The notes: generated by a model not told the origin, from the letters alone. A stretch of DNA of 43,722 nt from Methylococcales bacterium (GCA_030654015.1 JAURYI010000132.1:1-43722); one strand, 5' to 3'; positions 26,760 through 36,035 are shown, counted from the first letter of the stretch. Numbers and translations: made by a program.

Positions 26760-28239
26760 TTGCCCGATTAATGAGGTATTGACTTAATAGCGGCACAGGG
26801 CGACCTGTCGCGCCTTTTTTATCGCCTGTACGCCATGCTGTGCCTGCAATGTCTAAATGCGCCCAGCGGAAGTTTTCGGCGAATTGTGAAAGGAAACACG
26901 CGGCGGTGATTGTGCCTGCGTCTCTGCCGCCGACATTGGCTAAATCGGCAAAATTCGATTTGAGTTGTTCTTGGTATTCTTCCCAAAGCGGTAAACGCCA
27001 CACGCTGTCATTGGCGGTTTCGCTGGCGGCTAACAAGTCATTGCATAAAATATCATCATTGCCTAATAAGCCGCTGGGTACGCGTCCTAAGGCGACTAAA
27101 CACGCGCCAGTTAGCGTGGCTAAATCAATCACCACATCGGGATTAAAACGTTCTGCGTAGGTGAGCGTATCGCATAACAGTAAGCGTCCTTCGGCATCGG
27201 TATTGAGAATTTCGACGGTTTTACCTGCCATGCTGGTGAGAATGTCACCCGGTTTATTGGCATCGCCGTCGGGCATATTTTCCGAGGTGGGAATCAAGCC
27301 GATAATGTTCAGTGGTAATCCCATTTCTGCTATTGCTACAAATGTACCCAGCACTGCCGCGCCGCCGCACATATCGTATTTCATTTCGTCCATGCCAGCG
27401 GCGGTTTTAAGTGAAATACCGCCTGCGTCAAAGGTGAGACCTTTGCCGATTAATACGATAGGTTTGCTGTTTGGCTCGCCGCCTTGGTAGTTCATGCTAA
27501 TCAATTTAGCAGGTTGACGACTGCCGCGTGACACTGCGAGAAAACAGCCCATGCCCAATTCTTCCATATCGGATTCTTCCAGTATGGTGACTTCTACTTT
27601 GCGGTATTGATTGCTTATTTTCAGTGCCTGTTCAGCCAGATAACTGGGGGTGCAGATGTTGGCGGGTAAGTCGGCCAAGCGTTTTGTGTAGGCTACGCCG
27701 TCAGCAATAGCGCGTCCTTGAGCTAAACCAGCTTGTGCGCGGGTTAATTCAAAATCGGGGGCGGCAATGATTAATTTTACCAGTTGGCTGTCGGTGGTTT
27801 TGTCGGATTTTGTCAGTGTGTATTGATACACGGCATCGCTGAATACTTCGATGATTTGACGGGTTTTCCATTGCCAGTCATAACCTTGCACTTCACTTTC
27901 CGCTAAACTGCACGCGACCGATTTAATGGTGGTTTTTTTGAAGGTATTTACCGCCGCAAATAAGGCTTTACGGTAATTTTTACCTGTTAAAGCGGCTTTT
28001 TCGCCTAAACCGACTAATAAAATACGCTCAATCGTACTGTCGGGAATGGCATTAATTAACACGGTTTCGCCATTTTTACCGCTGATGTCGCCACGGTCGA
28101 GAATTTTGCGCAACAAGCCTTGAGTGTTGTCATTAAGAACGCTTGCAGACGGGCAAAGTTGCAAGTCTTGATAAACACCGACAATAATACAATCACATTG
28201 CAGTTCTTTTAATGACGCGGTTTCTATAGAATAGTCCAT
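26752..28239 (-). CDS. pepA: Leucyl aminopeptidase / multifunctional PepA
   Basis: The M17 metallopeptidase (about 495 residues) has the NTDAEGRLLLCD active-site motif, GKGLTFDAGGISLK with the metal-binding Lys/Asp, and MKYDMCGGAAV. In E. coli PepA also binds DNA in Xer recombination. I choose the ATG at 28239 (MDYSIETASL) rather than the TTG at 28254. It is divergent from lptF with about 120 bases between, the conserved gammaproteobacterial arrangement. Confidence 0.96.
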   Translation of the reverse strand: MDYSIETASLKELQCDCIIVGVYQDLQLCPSASVLNDNTQGLLRKILDRGDISGKNGETVLINAIPDSTIERILLVGLGEKAALTGKNYRKALFAAVNTFKKTTIKSVACSLAESEVQGYDWQWKTRQIIEVFSDAVYQYTLTKSDKTTDSQLVKLIIAAPDFELTRAQAGLAQGRAIADGVAYTKRLADLPANICTPSYLAEQALKISNQYRKVEVTILEESDMEELGMGCFLAVSRGSRQPAKLISMNYQGGEPNSKPIVLIGKGLTFDAGGISLKTAAGMDEMKYDMCGGAAVLGTFVAIAEMGLPLNIIGLIPTSENMPDGDANKPGDILTSMAGKTVEILNTDAEGRLLLCDTLTYAERFNPDVVIDLATLTGACLVALGRVPSGLLGNDDILCNDLLAASETANDSVWRLPLWEEYQEQLKSNFADLANVGGRDAGTITAACFLSQFAENFRWAHLDIAGTAWRTGDKKGATGRPVPLLSQYLINRANG

Positions 28240-28359
28240 AAATAGTAGGCTCAAGGTTAAACGTTAAAAGGCATTAAATACTGATAAACAGGTTTAATCA
28301 CTCAAACCTGACCGCGTAATTATACAACACAACCACTGATTTTGATTGAGGAGAAACGC

Positions 28360-29502
28360 TTGGAAGCAGTAGATTGGCAAAAAGGTTATAACACCGAACG
28401 GCGACCGTTGGTCAGCATTTTCGACAAAATGGTAGCAGGCGATTTACTCAAAACCTTACTGGCAGTTTGGTCAGTGATTGTCGTCATTATCGTCAGTCGA
28501 AAATTTATCAGCATTCTTGCGCAGGCGGTGGAAGGGCAGATTTCCAGTGAAACGCTGCTGAGTATTCTGGGTTTAAAAACCATTATCGCCAGTGCCTCGT
28601 TTTTACCTGCGGCATTATTTATGGCGGTATTGATGGTGCTGGGCAGAATGTACCGCGATCAGGAAATGTCGGCGGTGTTTTCCGCAGGCGGCGGAACTGG
28701 GACGCTATACCGCGCGGTGTTTCTGCTGGTTTTCCCGTTGACGATACTCACTGTGGGTATCGCGCTGTATGTGTCACCGTGGGCGGCCGCTAAAATAGAA
28801 TTGTTAATCAGTGATGATGAAAAAACCGCTGATGTACGAGGCATTGCAGCAGGAAAATTTAGCGAATACAGTCAAGGCGATTTGGTGTTTTATGTGGAAA
28901 GTATCGGTGCGGATCGCAAGATGCAGAAAGTATTTGTACAAAATCGCCAACATGGAAAATTGGGTATTATCAATGCGGAAAAAGCGCGGTTAGAAGATTT
29001 GCCCGATGGTCGTTTTATTATTTTTGAACGCGGTGAGCATATTCAAGGCAAACCCGGCGAGCTGAATTATGTGATTGAAAATTTTGATGAATATGCGGTG
29101 CGCATTGAAGAAAAAAGTTCGCTGATTAAAAAAAATCCGCGTGAATCCATTCCTACTTCCCAATTATGGGGGTCGAAAGAAACCACCGATATTGCTGAAT
29201 TGCAACGCCGCTTTTCTATTCCGCTGGGCGTTATTTTGCTGACGTTTATTGCTGTGCCTCTGGCGCAATTGTCGCCGCGTGGTGGTGTATACGGCAATAT
29301 GATTGTCGGTTTTTTAATTTATTTCAGTTACGGCAACCTTTCTCATATCACCCAAGTGTGGGTCATTAAACAAACTATTCCCACATGGCTGGGGGCTATC
29401 GGTATTCACCTGTTTTTATTAACCATCGGCTTGATATTATTAGGCAAATGGTACGGCTGGAAATGGTTGCTGATAAACATTAAGGCAAAGGTATCCGCGT
29501 GA
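28360..29502 (+). CDS. lptF: LPS export permease LptF
   Basis: LptF and LptG form the membrane part of the LptB2FG transporter that extracts LPS from the inner membrane. The protein has an N-terminal membrane pair (about 35-100), the periplasmic jellyroll with GLVFYVES-like DLVFYVESIG, and C-terminal membrane helices (about 285-370). I choose the TTG at 28360: GAGGAG (28348-28353) lies six bases before it. The open frame also has a TTG at 28342, upstream of that ribosome site. It overlaps lptG by four bases. Confidence 0.93.
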   Translation: MEAVDWQKGYNTERRPLVSIFDKMVAGDLLKTLLAVWSVIVVIIVSRKFISILAQAVEGQISSETLLSILGLKTIIASASFLPAALFMAVLMVLGRMYRDQEMSAVFSAGGGTGTLYRAVFLLVFPLTILTVGIALYVSPWAAAKIELLISDDEKTADVRGIAAGKFSEYSQGDLVFYVESIGADRKMQKVFVQNRQHGKLGIINAEKARLEDLPDGRFIIFERGEHIQGKPGELNYVIENFDEYAVRIEEKSSLIKKNPRESIPTSQLWGSKETTDIAELQRRFSIPLGVILLTFIAVPLAQLSPRGGVYGNMIVGFLIYFSYGNLSHITQVWVIKQTIPTWLGAIGIHLFLLTIGLILLGKWYGWKWLLINIKAKVSA

Positions 29503-30566
29503 ATGTATTAACAGCTTATATCGTCCGAGAAATTTTAAAAGGCTCATTCATTTCATTGCTACTGTTATTGACCTTGTTTAATTTATTTACTTTTAGTGAT
29601 GAATTAGGTGATTTAGGTAAAGACGGTTACGGCTTAAAACAAATTTTTTATTATCTTGCCCTCACCTCACCCACGGTTTTTTATGAATTAATGCCCGCCT
29701 CTGCTTTACTGGGCAGCTTGTTTATTCTGGGCGCGATGGGTAATAATCACGAATTGATTGCCATGCGCGCGGCAGGTTTGTCAGTGTTTGCTATCATCAG
29801 AGCAACACTATTGGCGGGTGTGGTTTTGGTGGCTATTTCCATATTAGTCGGCGAATTGATCGCACCCGATGCGCAAAAAGAAGCTCAACTTATTAAAGCG
29901 ACGATAGACGGTAAAAAAGTCATGCTGAATGATTTGTACGGGCTATGGTTGCGTGAAGACAAACGTTTTATCAATGTGCGGGAAATACAGGATAACGGCA
30001 ATCTGGTTGACATCAGTATTTACGATGTTGACGATACGCAACACCTTTATCAAACCACCCACGCAGAACAGGCGATTTTTCTGGGTAATCAGCAATGGCG
30101 ATTAGTCAATATCAAACAATCGCTTATTTCCATTGAGAAAATGCAGTCGGTCACGCGGGACGAATTACCGTTAAAATCCGCTATCGCGCCTGATTTATTG
30201 CAATTAGCGGTCGTTAATCCCAATAATTTATCCATCCTTGATTTAGCAAAATACGTTGATTTTTTAAAAGAAAATCATCAAAAATCGCAACAATTTGAAC
30301 TGGCTCTGTGGGGACGGGTCGTCAATCCGCTGGTAACGTTCATCATGTTACTGGTATCCGCCCCGTTTGTTATCGGTATTAAACGGGGTATCAGTGTCGG
30401 TGGCAGAATGTTAATCGGCGTAGTCATCGGTATGGGGTTTAATATCATAGATAAAATCGTCGGTCATCTGGGCTTGATTTATGATTTCAATCCGCCATTC
30501 ATTGCTTTCATGCCCAGCCTGATTATGTTGGCATTAGCGACGTATGCGATACAGCGTGTGCAGTAA
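29499..30566 (+). CDS. lptG: LPS export permease LptG
   Basis: The 355-residue partner of LptF starts at GTG inside the lptF stop (GTGA). It begins YIVREILKGSFISLLLL; SALLGSLFILGAMGNNHELIAMRAAG (about 65-92) is the coupling-helix region that contacts the LptB ATPase. A periplasmic jellyroll follows, then C-terminal helices with PFVIGIKRGISVGGRMLIGVVIG. LptB is not encoded in the window. Confidence 0.95.
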   Translation: MNVLTAYIVREILKGSFISLLLLLTLFNLFTFSDELGDLGKDGYGLKQIFYYLALTSPTVFYELMPASALLGSLFILGAMGNNHELIAMRAAGLSVFAIIRATLLAGVVLVAISILVGELIAPDAQKEAQLIKATIDGKKVMLNDLYGLWLREDKRFINVREIQDNGNLVDISIYDVDDTQHLYQTTHAEQAIFLGNQQWRLVNIKQSLISIEKMQSVTRDELPLKSAIAPDLLQLAVVNPNNLSILDLAKYVDFLKENHQKSQQFELALWGRVVNPLVTFIMLLVSAPFVIGIKRGISVGGRMLIGVVIGMGFNIIDKIVGHLGLIYDFNPPFIAFMPSLIMLALATYAIQRVQ

Positions 30567-30587
30567 AACAGGTAAAGTTGCCAGGCC

Positions 30588-30610
30588 TGCGAGGTTTTTA
30601 AAACCTCGCA
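30588..30610. repeat. Palindrome TGCGAGGTTTT-T-AAAACCTCGCA after lptG
   Basis: Eleven-base perfect arms around one base, 22 bases after the lptG stop. No real T-run follows, so it is more like a dispersed palindrome than a classical terminator. Similar GCGAGGTTTTNAAAACCTCGC units are common in other genomes as I recall. It could still protect or end the lptFG transcript. Confidence 0.6.
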
Positions 30611-30677
30611 AGTCTTTATCTCACGCATCATAATAAATGTACTGTTACTCCCCTGTTATTTACCGAGAAAAACCATC

Positions 30678-31301
30678 ATGTTATTCGCTAAGCCCCATCG
30701 TTACCTGCTCATAATAGTGACTGTTTGCTTAATGACCGCCTGTGCGACTACCAACACCGCCAACCCTGCAAATGAAAAACTGGCGCAATGGGAAAAAGCT
30801 GCAGAAGCAGGACAAGCAGAAACACAATATAAACTCGGTGCTGCGTATGCGTCAGGTCAGGGCGTACCAAAAGACAATGTCAAAGCCGTGCAATGGTTAC
30901 AAAAATCGGCAGTTCAAGGCAATGCCAAAGCGCAGAATGGTCTCAGCGTCATGTATCTGCAAGGTTTAGGAGTAGCAAAAGACAATGCGAAAGGCATGGA
31001 ATGGCTACAAAAATCAGTCATGCAAGGCTATCCAAAAGCGGAATACAATTTAGCGATGCTGTATAAAAAAGGGCAAATTATCGAAAAGAATGATGCGCAA
31101 GCCGCCGCGTGGTTGCAACAAGCCGCGCTACAAGGTGATGCTAAAGCGCAAACGGATTTGGGCATCATGTATGAGTTGGGAAAGGGCATACCGCAAAACA
31201 CCGCGCTGGCTATTGAGTGGCTGCAAAAAGCCGCCGCTCAGGGCGATAGCGAAGCAAAAAACAGGCTGTCAGGTATTTATGCACGCGGTGTCAATAAATA
31301 G
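30678..31301 (+). CDS. Sel1-repeat lipoprotein
   Basis: The 207-residue protein has a lipoprotein signal peptide with lipobox MTAC (lipidated C22). Then come about four Sel1-like repeats of 36 residues: the motif AQYKLGAAYASGQGVPKDN at about 50-70, then AQNGLSVMYLQGLGVAKDN, AEYNLAMLYKKGQ and AQTDLGIMYELGKGIPQN. Sel1 repeats form protein-binding alpha solenoids. The partner is unknown. It would be processed by LspA and probably sits in the periplasm or outer membrane. It is monocistronic, with repeats on both sides. Confidence 0.88.
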   Translation: MLFAKPHRYLLIIVTVCLMTACATTNTANPANEKLAQWEKAAEAGQAETQYKLGAAYASGQGVPKDNVKAVQWLQKSAVQGNAKAQNGLSVMYLQGLGVAKDNAKGMEWLQKSVMQGYPKAEYNLAMLYKKGQIIEKNDAQAAAWLQQAALQGDAKAQTDLGIMYELGKGIPQNTALAIEWLQKAAAQGDSEAKNRLSGIYARGVNK

Positions 31302-31340
31302 GCGCGACCTGTCACGCCCACATTCATTAAAAGTGCGGAG

Positions 31341-31360
31341 TCAAAAATCATGATTTTTGA
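31341..31360. repeat. Palindrome TCAAAAATCATGATTTTTGA, partner of 11510-11529
   Basis: A perfect 20-base palindrome in the gap between convergent sel1 and sixA genes. Flanks GGAGTC and TTCCA are shared, in inverted orientation, with the copy near ileS. The two copies differ at one base pair (A-T here, C-G there), and both remain perfect palindromes. Confidence 0.7.
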
Positions 31361-31389
31361 TTCCATAAACTGACAACTAGCTATTATTC

Positions 31390-31896
31390 TTATGGTAATG
31401 ATTTAACGAGGGTAATAGACAGTAAGTGAGCAGAGCCTGCACTTAACTGAGTCCAGTCATCGGGCATTTCCAGTCTGGCGAACGCTGTCGTCGGTAATAA
31501 TTTATCACTGTCGGGTAACTGATCAATACCCACCAGATGAACCAATAAATCTTCCAGTTCTGGATTATGTCCCACTAATAAAACGCGCTGAGCCTCTGCT
31601 GGGCATTCAGCCAACACCGTTTTCAGGCGTTCAAAGCCTTCTGCATAAACGCGCTTGTCTTCGGTAATTGTCACATCTGACACGTCCATTGCTTCAAGTA
31701 CGCGCTTGGCGGTAGTAATCGCCCTTTTTGCAGGTGAGCTGATGACTAAATCGGGTATTAATTGCTGTTGTTTCAACCACTCGCCCATGCGTTGCGCCGC
31801 CTGCTTGCCGCGTTTTTTTAAGGCTCTGTCAAAATCATCAATCGTGATGTTCTGTTCCGCTTTGGCGTGCCGAAGCACCCATAATTCTCTGCTCAT
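31390..31896 (-). CDS. sixA: Phosphohistidine phosphatase SixA
   Basis: The 168-residue histidine phosphatase has the RHG-type motif LRHAKAEQN with catalytic H10, the second conserved region VISSPAKRAITTAKRV, and the VGHNPELEDL motif with the second histidine (about residue 110). SixA removes phosphate from phosphohistidine proteins, such as histidine phosphotransfer domains and NPr. It is divergent from the CHAD gene with 108 bases between, so the two may share a control region. Confidence 0.93.
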   Translation of the reverse strand: MSRELWVLRHAKAEQNITIDDFDRALKKRGKQAAQRMGEWLKQQQLIPDLVISSPAKRAITTAKRVLEAMDVSDVTITEDKRVYAEGFERLKTVLAECPAEAQRVLLVGHNPELEDLLVHLVGIDQLPDSDKLLPTTAFARLEMPDDWTQLSAGSAHLLSITLVKSLP

Positions 31897-32004
31897 ATTA
31901 TTTACCTGTGAATATTTTTTTGTGTGTCGTTAACGACGATTTTCATTGTTATTTCTTATTAATGGGGTATCGTTAAGCCGCCTACATAATCATTAACCTT
32001 TATT

Positions 32005-33513
32005 ATGACTATATCATTACAACTCAAGTTCCCTGCTAACTTAACGCTGGAACAGCTGATTGCTGAACTGGGTAGTGACATAGACTGTCAGTGTGTTTCC
32101 ACGCAGCCTCATTTAAAAACCTATTACGATAGTTTTGACTGGCGACTGTATTCCAGCGGCATAGTGTGTGAATTTATTCCGCCCGTTTTAACGTTAAAAA
32201 CCGTTAAAAATGACACCGTAATTGCCAGCACCGAACTGAATAAAGTGCCTGAATTCGTTCAACAATTCCAACACGACACGGTGGGCAATACGCTTGCACC
32301 GATATTGGAAATGCGCGCCTTATTAGCTGTCTGTACCTTGGCTTATCAACACCACCAATTCAACATCATTAACGAAGACGGCAAAACCGTCGTCCGACTT
32401 TTTATTGATGAATATCAACACATTGCGCCTCGGCTATTCTTACAGTCACTGAAAGGTTATGACCATGCCGCTGAATCGCTTATCAAGCATCTGTCCGCAC
32501 TTGGTTTAATCGAAACCACAGAAACCGTGTTACTGGACGCATTAGAACAGCAAGGGCGCACCGTCAATGATTATTCCTCCAAACTGGCTATCAGTTTAAC
32601 AGCCAATATGCGGGCGGATGTTGCCTGTAAAATCATTTATAGCAATCTACTGAAAACCATCAAAGTCAACGAACAAGGCACGATTAGCGACACGGACAGC
32701 GAATTTTTACATGATTTTCGCGTCGCTGTGCGCCGCACCCGTGCCGCACTCAGTCAGCTTAAAAATGTCCTGCCCGATGATATTCATAGCACCTATGTCG
32801 GCTTTTTTTCGTGGCTGGGACAAATTACCAGTCCGACACGCGACCTTGATGTGTATTTGTTAAATTTTGCGTCCTATAAAAACAGCTTACCGCTGGCAAT
32901 GCGTGAGCATTTAGAGCCATTACACGATTTCCTGCTGAAAAAACAACGCCACGCACAACAGGAACTGGTAAAAAATCTGCATTCCGCCAGATACCATACC
33001 ACGCTGTCGGCATGGGAACACTACCTTAGCGAACCCGTTCACATCCATCCCGATGCCAGTAATGCACATCTCACCATTAAGCAACTCGCCGATAAAAGAA
33101 CACGCAAAAGTTTTAAACGGGTATTGCACGAAGGTAAAGCGATTGACGATGGCAGCCCCGATGAAGATTTACATGAATTAAGAAAATCCTGTAAAAAATT
33201 GCGTTATCTGATGGAATTTTTTCAAAGTCTCTACGATAAAGACGCGATTAAGGCGTTAATTAAAGCCTTGAAGGGTTTGCAGGAGGTGCTGGGGGATTTT
33301 CAGGATTGCGCCGTACAAGAAGGCAGTTTAAAACACTTCAGTGAAGAAATGCCGCCGATAAACACCCCCACCGATACCTTTTTAGCCATCGGCAGTTTGA
33401 TTGCCAACATTGATACCCGAAAACACCAGATTCGTGGGCATTTTGCGGAAAAATTCGCGGAATTTACCGAAGAACAGACCGTAGCAACGTTTAAACAGCT
33501 GTTTGGCAATTAA
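32005..33513 (+). CDS. CYTH-like and CHAD domain protein
   Basis: The 502-residue protein has a degenerate N-terminal CYTH-like part (about 1-180, TYYDSFDWRLYSSG and the ILEMRALL ... FNIINEDGKTVVRL strands). The CHAD domain (about 200-500) has LHDFRVAVRRTRAAL, SPTRDLDVYL, DLHELRKSCKKLRYLMEFF and LQEVLGDFQDC. CHAD is a histidine- and arginine-rich helical domain that binds polyphosphate and often sits beside phosphate-metabolism genes. CYTH proteins hydrolyse triphosphates, but here the acidic tunnel motif ExExK is not evident at the N-terminus, so enzyme activity is doubtful. It is divergent from sixA. Confidence 0.88.
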   Translation: MTISLQLKFPANLTLEQLIAELGSDIDCQCVSTQPHLKTYYDSFDWRLYSSGIVCEFIPPVLTLKTVKNDTVIASTELNKVPEFVQQFQHDTVGNTLAPILEMRALLAVCTLAYQHHQFNIINEDGKTVVRLFIDEYQHIAPRLFLQSLKGYDHAAESLIKHLSALGLIETTETVLLDALEQQGRTVNDYSSKLAISLTANMRADVACKIIYSNLLKTIKVNEQGTISDTDSEFLHDFRVAVRRTRAALSQLKNVLPDDIHSTYVGFFSWLGQITSPTRDLDVYLLNFASYKNSLPLAMREHLEPLHDFLLKKQRHAQQELVKNLHSARYHTTLSAWEHYLSEPVHIHPDASNAHLTIKQLADKRTRKSFKRVLHEGKAIDDGSPDEDLHELRKSCKKLRYLMEFFQSLYDKDAIKALIKALKGLQEVLGDFQDCAVQEGSLKHFSEEMPPINTPTDTFLAIGSLIANIDTRKHQIRGHFAEKFAEFTEEQTVATFKQLFGN

Positions 33514-33521
33514 AGAACGGT

Positions 33522-33563
33522 ACGAATGACTGCCAGTCCTTTAACGGACTGGCAGTCATTCGT
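33522..33563. repeat. 42-base inverted repeat with GACTGCCAGTCC core, copy 1
   Basis: ACGAATGACTGCCAGTCC (33522-33539) pairs perfectly with 33546-33563 across TTTAAC, an 18-base stem. It lies between the convergent CHAD and OmpA-like genes and could serve as a bidirectional terminator, although no T-run follows. A shorter relative with the same GACTGCCAGT core lies at 34511-34542. Confidence 0.75.
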
Positions 33564-33599
33564 AAAATCTGAAAACAACCTGATTTATTACGCTACCAA

Positions 33600-34391
33600 T
33601 TAATACTGAGGATAACCTTGTTGTTGAGGATAACCTTGTTGTTGTGGGTAGCCTTGTTGTTGTGGGTAGCCTTGCTGTTGCGGATAACCCTGCTGCTGAG
33701 GATAGCCTTGCTGTTGTGGTTGTTGCTGAGGAGCCGCGCCTTGTTGAGCACCTGCATTTTTATTTGCCACAATCGCCAATTCTACACGGCGATTTTGTGC
33801 ACGGTTCATGTCGCTGGTATTCGGTACTTTAGGAGAACTTTCGCCCAAACCCTGTTTATTCAGACGCCCTGGATTAACACCTTGTTGCGCTAAATAATTG
33901 GCAACGCTGGTTGCGCGTTGTTGCGACAAAATCTGATTGTTACTGTCTGAACCCACGTCATCCGTATGCCCAGTGACCATAATGGTTGAATCGGGGTATT
34001 GATTTAAAATCGTCTTAACGGTATTCAGCGCGTTTTGTGCTTGCGGTGTCAGTGCGGATGAACCTGTCGCAAAGGTAATGCTGCTCGGCATGGTCAAGTT
34101 AAGCGTATTTTCAGAGGTTCTTTGTACCTGTACGCCAGTGCCTTGCAGTGATTGCTGCATTTCCTTTTCCTGACTGTCCATATACGCACCGATACCCGCA
34201 CCGACTGCCGCACCTGCCAACGCGCCGAAGCCTGCATTTTTCAGATCATTACCACCGAACAACGTACCCGCACCCGCGCCGACCGCCGCACCGCCTAAAC
34301 CGCCAATGGCTGCATTGTTAAGACCACCTGTCGGTGTACACGCCGTCAAAAGAACGGCACTGATACTAACGCACATAATTGTTTTTTTCAT
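33600..34391 (-). CDS. OmpA-family lipoprotein with glycine zipper and QQQGYP repeat tail (YiaD-like)
   Basis: The 263-residue protein has lipobox LTAC (C18). A double glycine-zipper region follows (about 24-70: GGLGGAAVGAGAGTLFGG, GFGALAGAAVGAGIGAY). The C-terminal OmpA peptidoglycan-binding domain (about 95-215) has ITFATGSSALTPQAQ, GHTDDVGSDSNNQILSQQRA and NRRVEL. After residue 220 come six tandem QQQGYP units. The first three parts match YiaD-like outer-membrane lipoproteins that tether membrane and peptidoglycan. The glutamine-rich tail is unusual. The gene is flanked on both sides by a related palindrome. Confidence 0.9.
   Translation of the reverse strand: MKKTIMCVSISAVLLTACTPTGGLNNAAIGGLGGAAVGAGAGTLFGGNDLKNAGFGALAGAAVGAGIGAYMDSQEKEMQQSLQGTGVQVQRTSENTLNLTMPSSITFATGSSALTPQAQNALNTVKTILNQYPDSTIMVTGHTDDVGSDSNNQILSQQRATSVANYLAQQGVNPGRLNKQGLGESSPKVPNTSDMNRAQNRRVELAIVANKNAGAQQGAAPQQQPQQQGYPQQQGYPQQQGYPQQQGYPQQQGYPQQQGYPQY
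33606..33720. repeat. Six tandem 18-base units coding for QQQGYP
   Basis: Units such as GGATAACCTTGTTGTTGA follow one another without gaps. The two copies nearest the 3' end of the gene are nearly identical, and those further in differ mainly at third positions. This pattern suggests repeated slippage or recent duplication while the peptide is conserved. Copy number may vary between strains. Confidence 0.75.
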
Positions 34392-34510
34392 AATATAGAC
34401 AGCCCTTGGCTAGTTTTAACAGACTTCGTAACGAAGCCGACATAAGTATCTCTGAATGAGAGACAAAAAATAATAACAGGCGCATTTTAGCATTATTTAC
34501 CATTACGCAA

Positions 34511-34542
34511 CGACTGCCAGTCCTTTTAAGCACTGGCAGTCG
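34511..34542. repeat. Inverted repeat with GACTGCCAGT core, copy 2
   Basis: CGACTGCCAGT (34511-34521) pairs with ACTGGCAGTCG (34532-34542) across CCTTTTAAGC. The core matches the repeat at 33522-33563. It lies between the flippase 3' end and the OmpA-like 5' end. Confidence 0.65.
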
Positions 34543-34548
34543 CATTAT

Positions 34549-36006
34549 CTACCTGCGCCGTTCAAACAGCAAAACAGTCAATAAATAAAGCGATATTAAC
34601 GCACTGGACAGCATCCACGGTTGCCAGTCACTGTAAACTAATAACGGCTGTTTTGCCCAATATAACGCCACGCCCAACACAATATAAGCCAATATACGCT
34701 TAACTTGGTATGCCACAGGATAATAATATTGCCCAAATGAATAGGAGATGAACGCCATGCTCGCATAACACACCAAGGTTGCCCATGCCGACCCGACATA
34801 ACCGAACTCAGGAATCCAATACCAGTTCAGCGCAATGGTCAGAGCCGCGCCAGCTAATGACACGCCCGCACCCAGCAAGGTTTTATCAGTCAGTTTGTAC
34901 CAGATAGATAAATTGACATAAATCCCCAGAAACAAATTTGCCATCAATAAAATCGGTACGACTTTCAAACCCACCCGAAATTCTGCGCCGACAAAATACT
35001 GAAAGAAATCCAGAAATAACGTGACCAGCAGAAAAATCGCCACGCAGAAAATCACAAAAAATTTCAGTACATCGGCATACACCTGTCGCGCGTCGCTTTT
35101 ATCCGCATAAGCAAAGAAAAACGGTTCGGCGGCATAACGAAACGCCTGAATAAACAATGACATAAGAATAGATAATTTATAACACGCGCCATAAATACCC
35201 AACATGGTCAGATTGGTGTGCAAATCATAAGGCAACAGGTATTTCAGCAACGCCCTATCCAGCATTTCATTGATAATGCCCGCAAAACCAATTGCGACCA
35301 TAGGCAACGAATAACGGATTAAACGCGCAAATAACGCACGGTCAAAACCCCACGCCAAGCCTTTTAATTCAGGCGTAAGTAACAAAAATTTACCGCAACT
35401 GGCAATTAAATTGGCGATAAAAATATAAGTAATACCCAAATTTGGATTATAAACCGCTGTGACCCACGACTGCGGATCTGCGGCGTAGGCTTTCGGGCAG
35501 TAGATAATAAAAAATAAACTGAAACACACGGTAGCGAGTATCTCGATGACTTTAATCCCTGCAAATCGCCACGCTTTATTTTCCGCACGCAACCGCGCAA
35601 ACGGTATCGAAGCAATGGCATCCAGCGTTAAAATCAGCGTAAAGCACAACACATATTCGGGATGATCGGCATAATTCAATGCCGCTGATAGCCACTGATT
35701 ACTGGCTAAAATCAGCAGGAAAAAGCCGATATTAATCAACAGGACAAACAGCAACGCAGTTGAATAAGTGGTATCTTTGCCCTGCCCTGTTTTATCACGA
35801 AAGCGAAAATAGCCCGTTTCAAAACCGAACAATAAAAACACCGAAAAAAAGCCCGCGTAGGCGTAAAACTCCGACACCACGCCGTATTCAGCAGCAGTAA
35901 AATAATAGGTGTATAAGGGAACTAACAGGTAATTAAGGAAACGTCCGAAAATACTGCTAAGACCATAGATGGCGGTTTGTGAGGCTAGTTTTTTTATAAT
36001 GCTCAT
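34549..36006 (-). CDS. Polysaccharide flippase (Wzx/MATE-like)
   Basis: The 485-residue protein from ATG 36006 (MSIIKKLASQTAIYGL) has about twelve to fourteen membrane segments and the family N-terminus QTAIYGLSSIFGRFLNYLLVPLYT. It would move lipid-linked polysaccharide repeat units across the inner membrane. The open frame extends upstream to 36189, but that part is encoded by repeated palindromes, so I use the inner start, although no strong ribosome site is visible there. It lies next to two GT2 genes. Confidence 0.85.
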   Translation of the reverse strand: MSIIKKLASQTAIYGLSSIFGRFLNYLLVPLYTYYFTAAEYGVVSEFYAYAGFFSVFLLFGFETGYFRFRDKTGQGKDTTYSTALLFVLLINIGFFLLILASNQWLSAALNYADHPEYVLCFTLILTLDAIASIPFARLRAENKAWRFAGIKVIEILATVCFSLFFIIYCPKAYAADPQSWVTAVYNPNLGITYIFIANLIASCGKFLLLTPELKGLAWGFDRALFARLIRYSLPMVAIGFAGIINEMLDRALLKYLLPYDLHTNLTMLGIYGACYKLSILMSLFIQAFRYAAEPFFFAYADKSDARQVYADVLKFFVIFCVAIFLLVTLFLDFFQYFVGAEFRVGLKVVPILLMANLFLGIYVNLSIWYKLTDKTLLGAGVSLAGAALTIALNWYWIPEFGYVGSAWATLVCYASMAFISYSFGQYYYPVAYQVKRILAYIVLGVALYWAKQPLLVYSDWQPWMLSSALISLYLLTVLLFERRR

Positions 36007-36035
36007 GGGGTATATGGGAGTAGTCAATGTACAGC

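Noticed and set aside
28342-28359. TTG start of lptF at 28342
   Set aside because: The ribosome site GAGGAG lies after it, and its spacing fits the TTG at 28360.
33606-33720. Possible CRISPR-like array in the OmpA gene 3' end
   Set aside because: Units are contiguous 18-base coding repeats without spacers.
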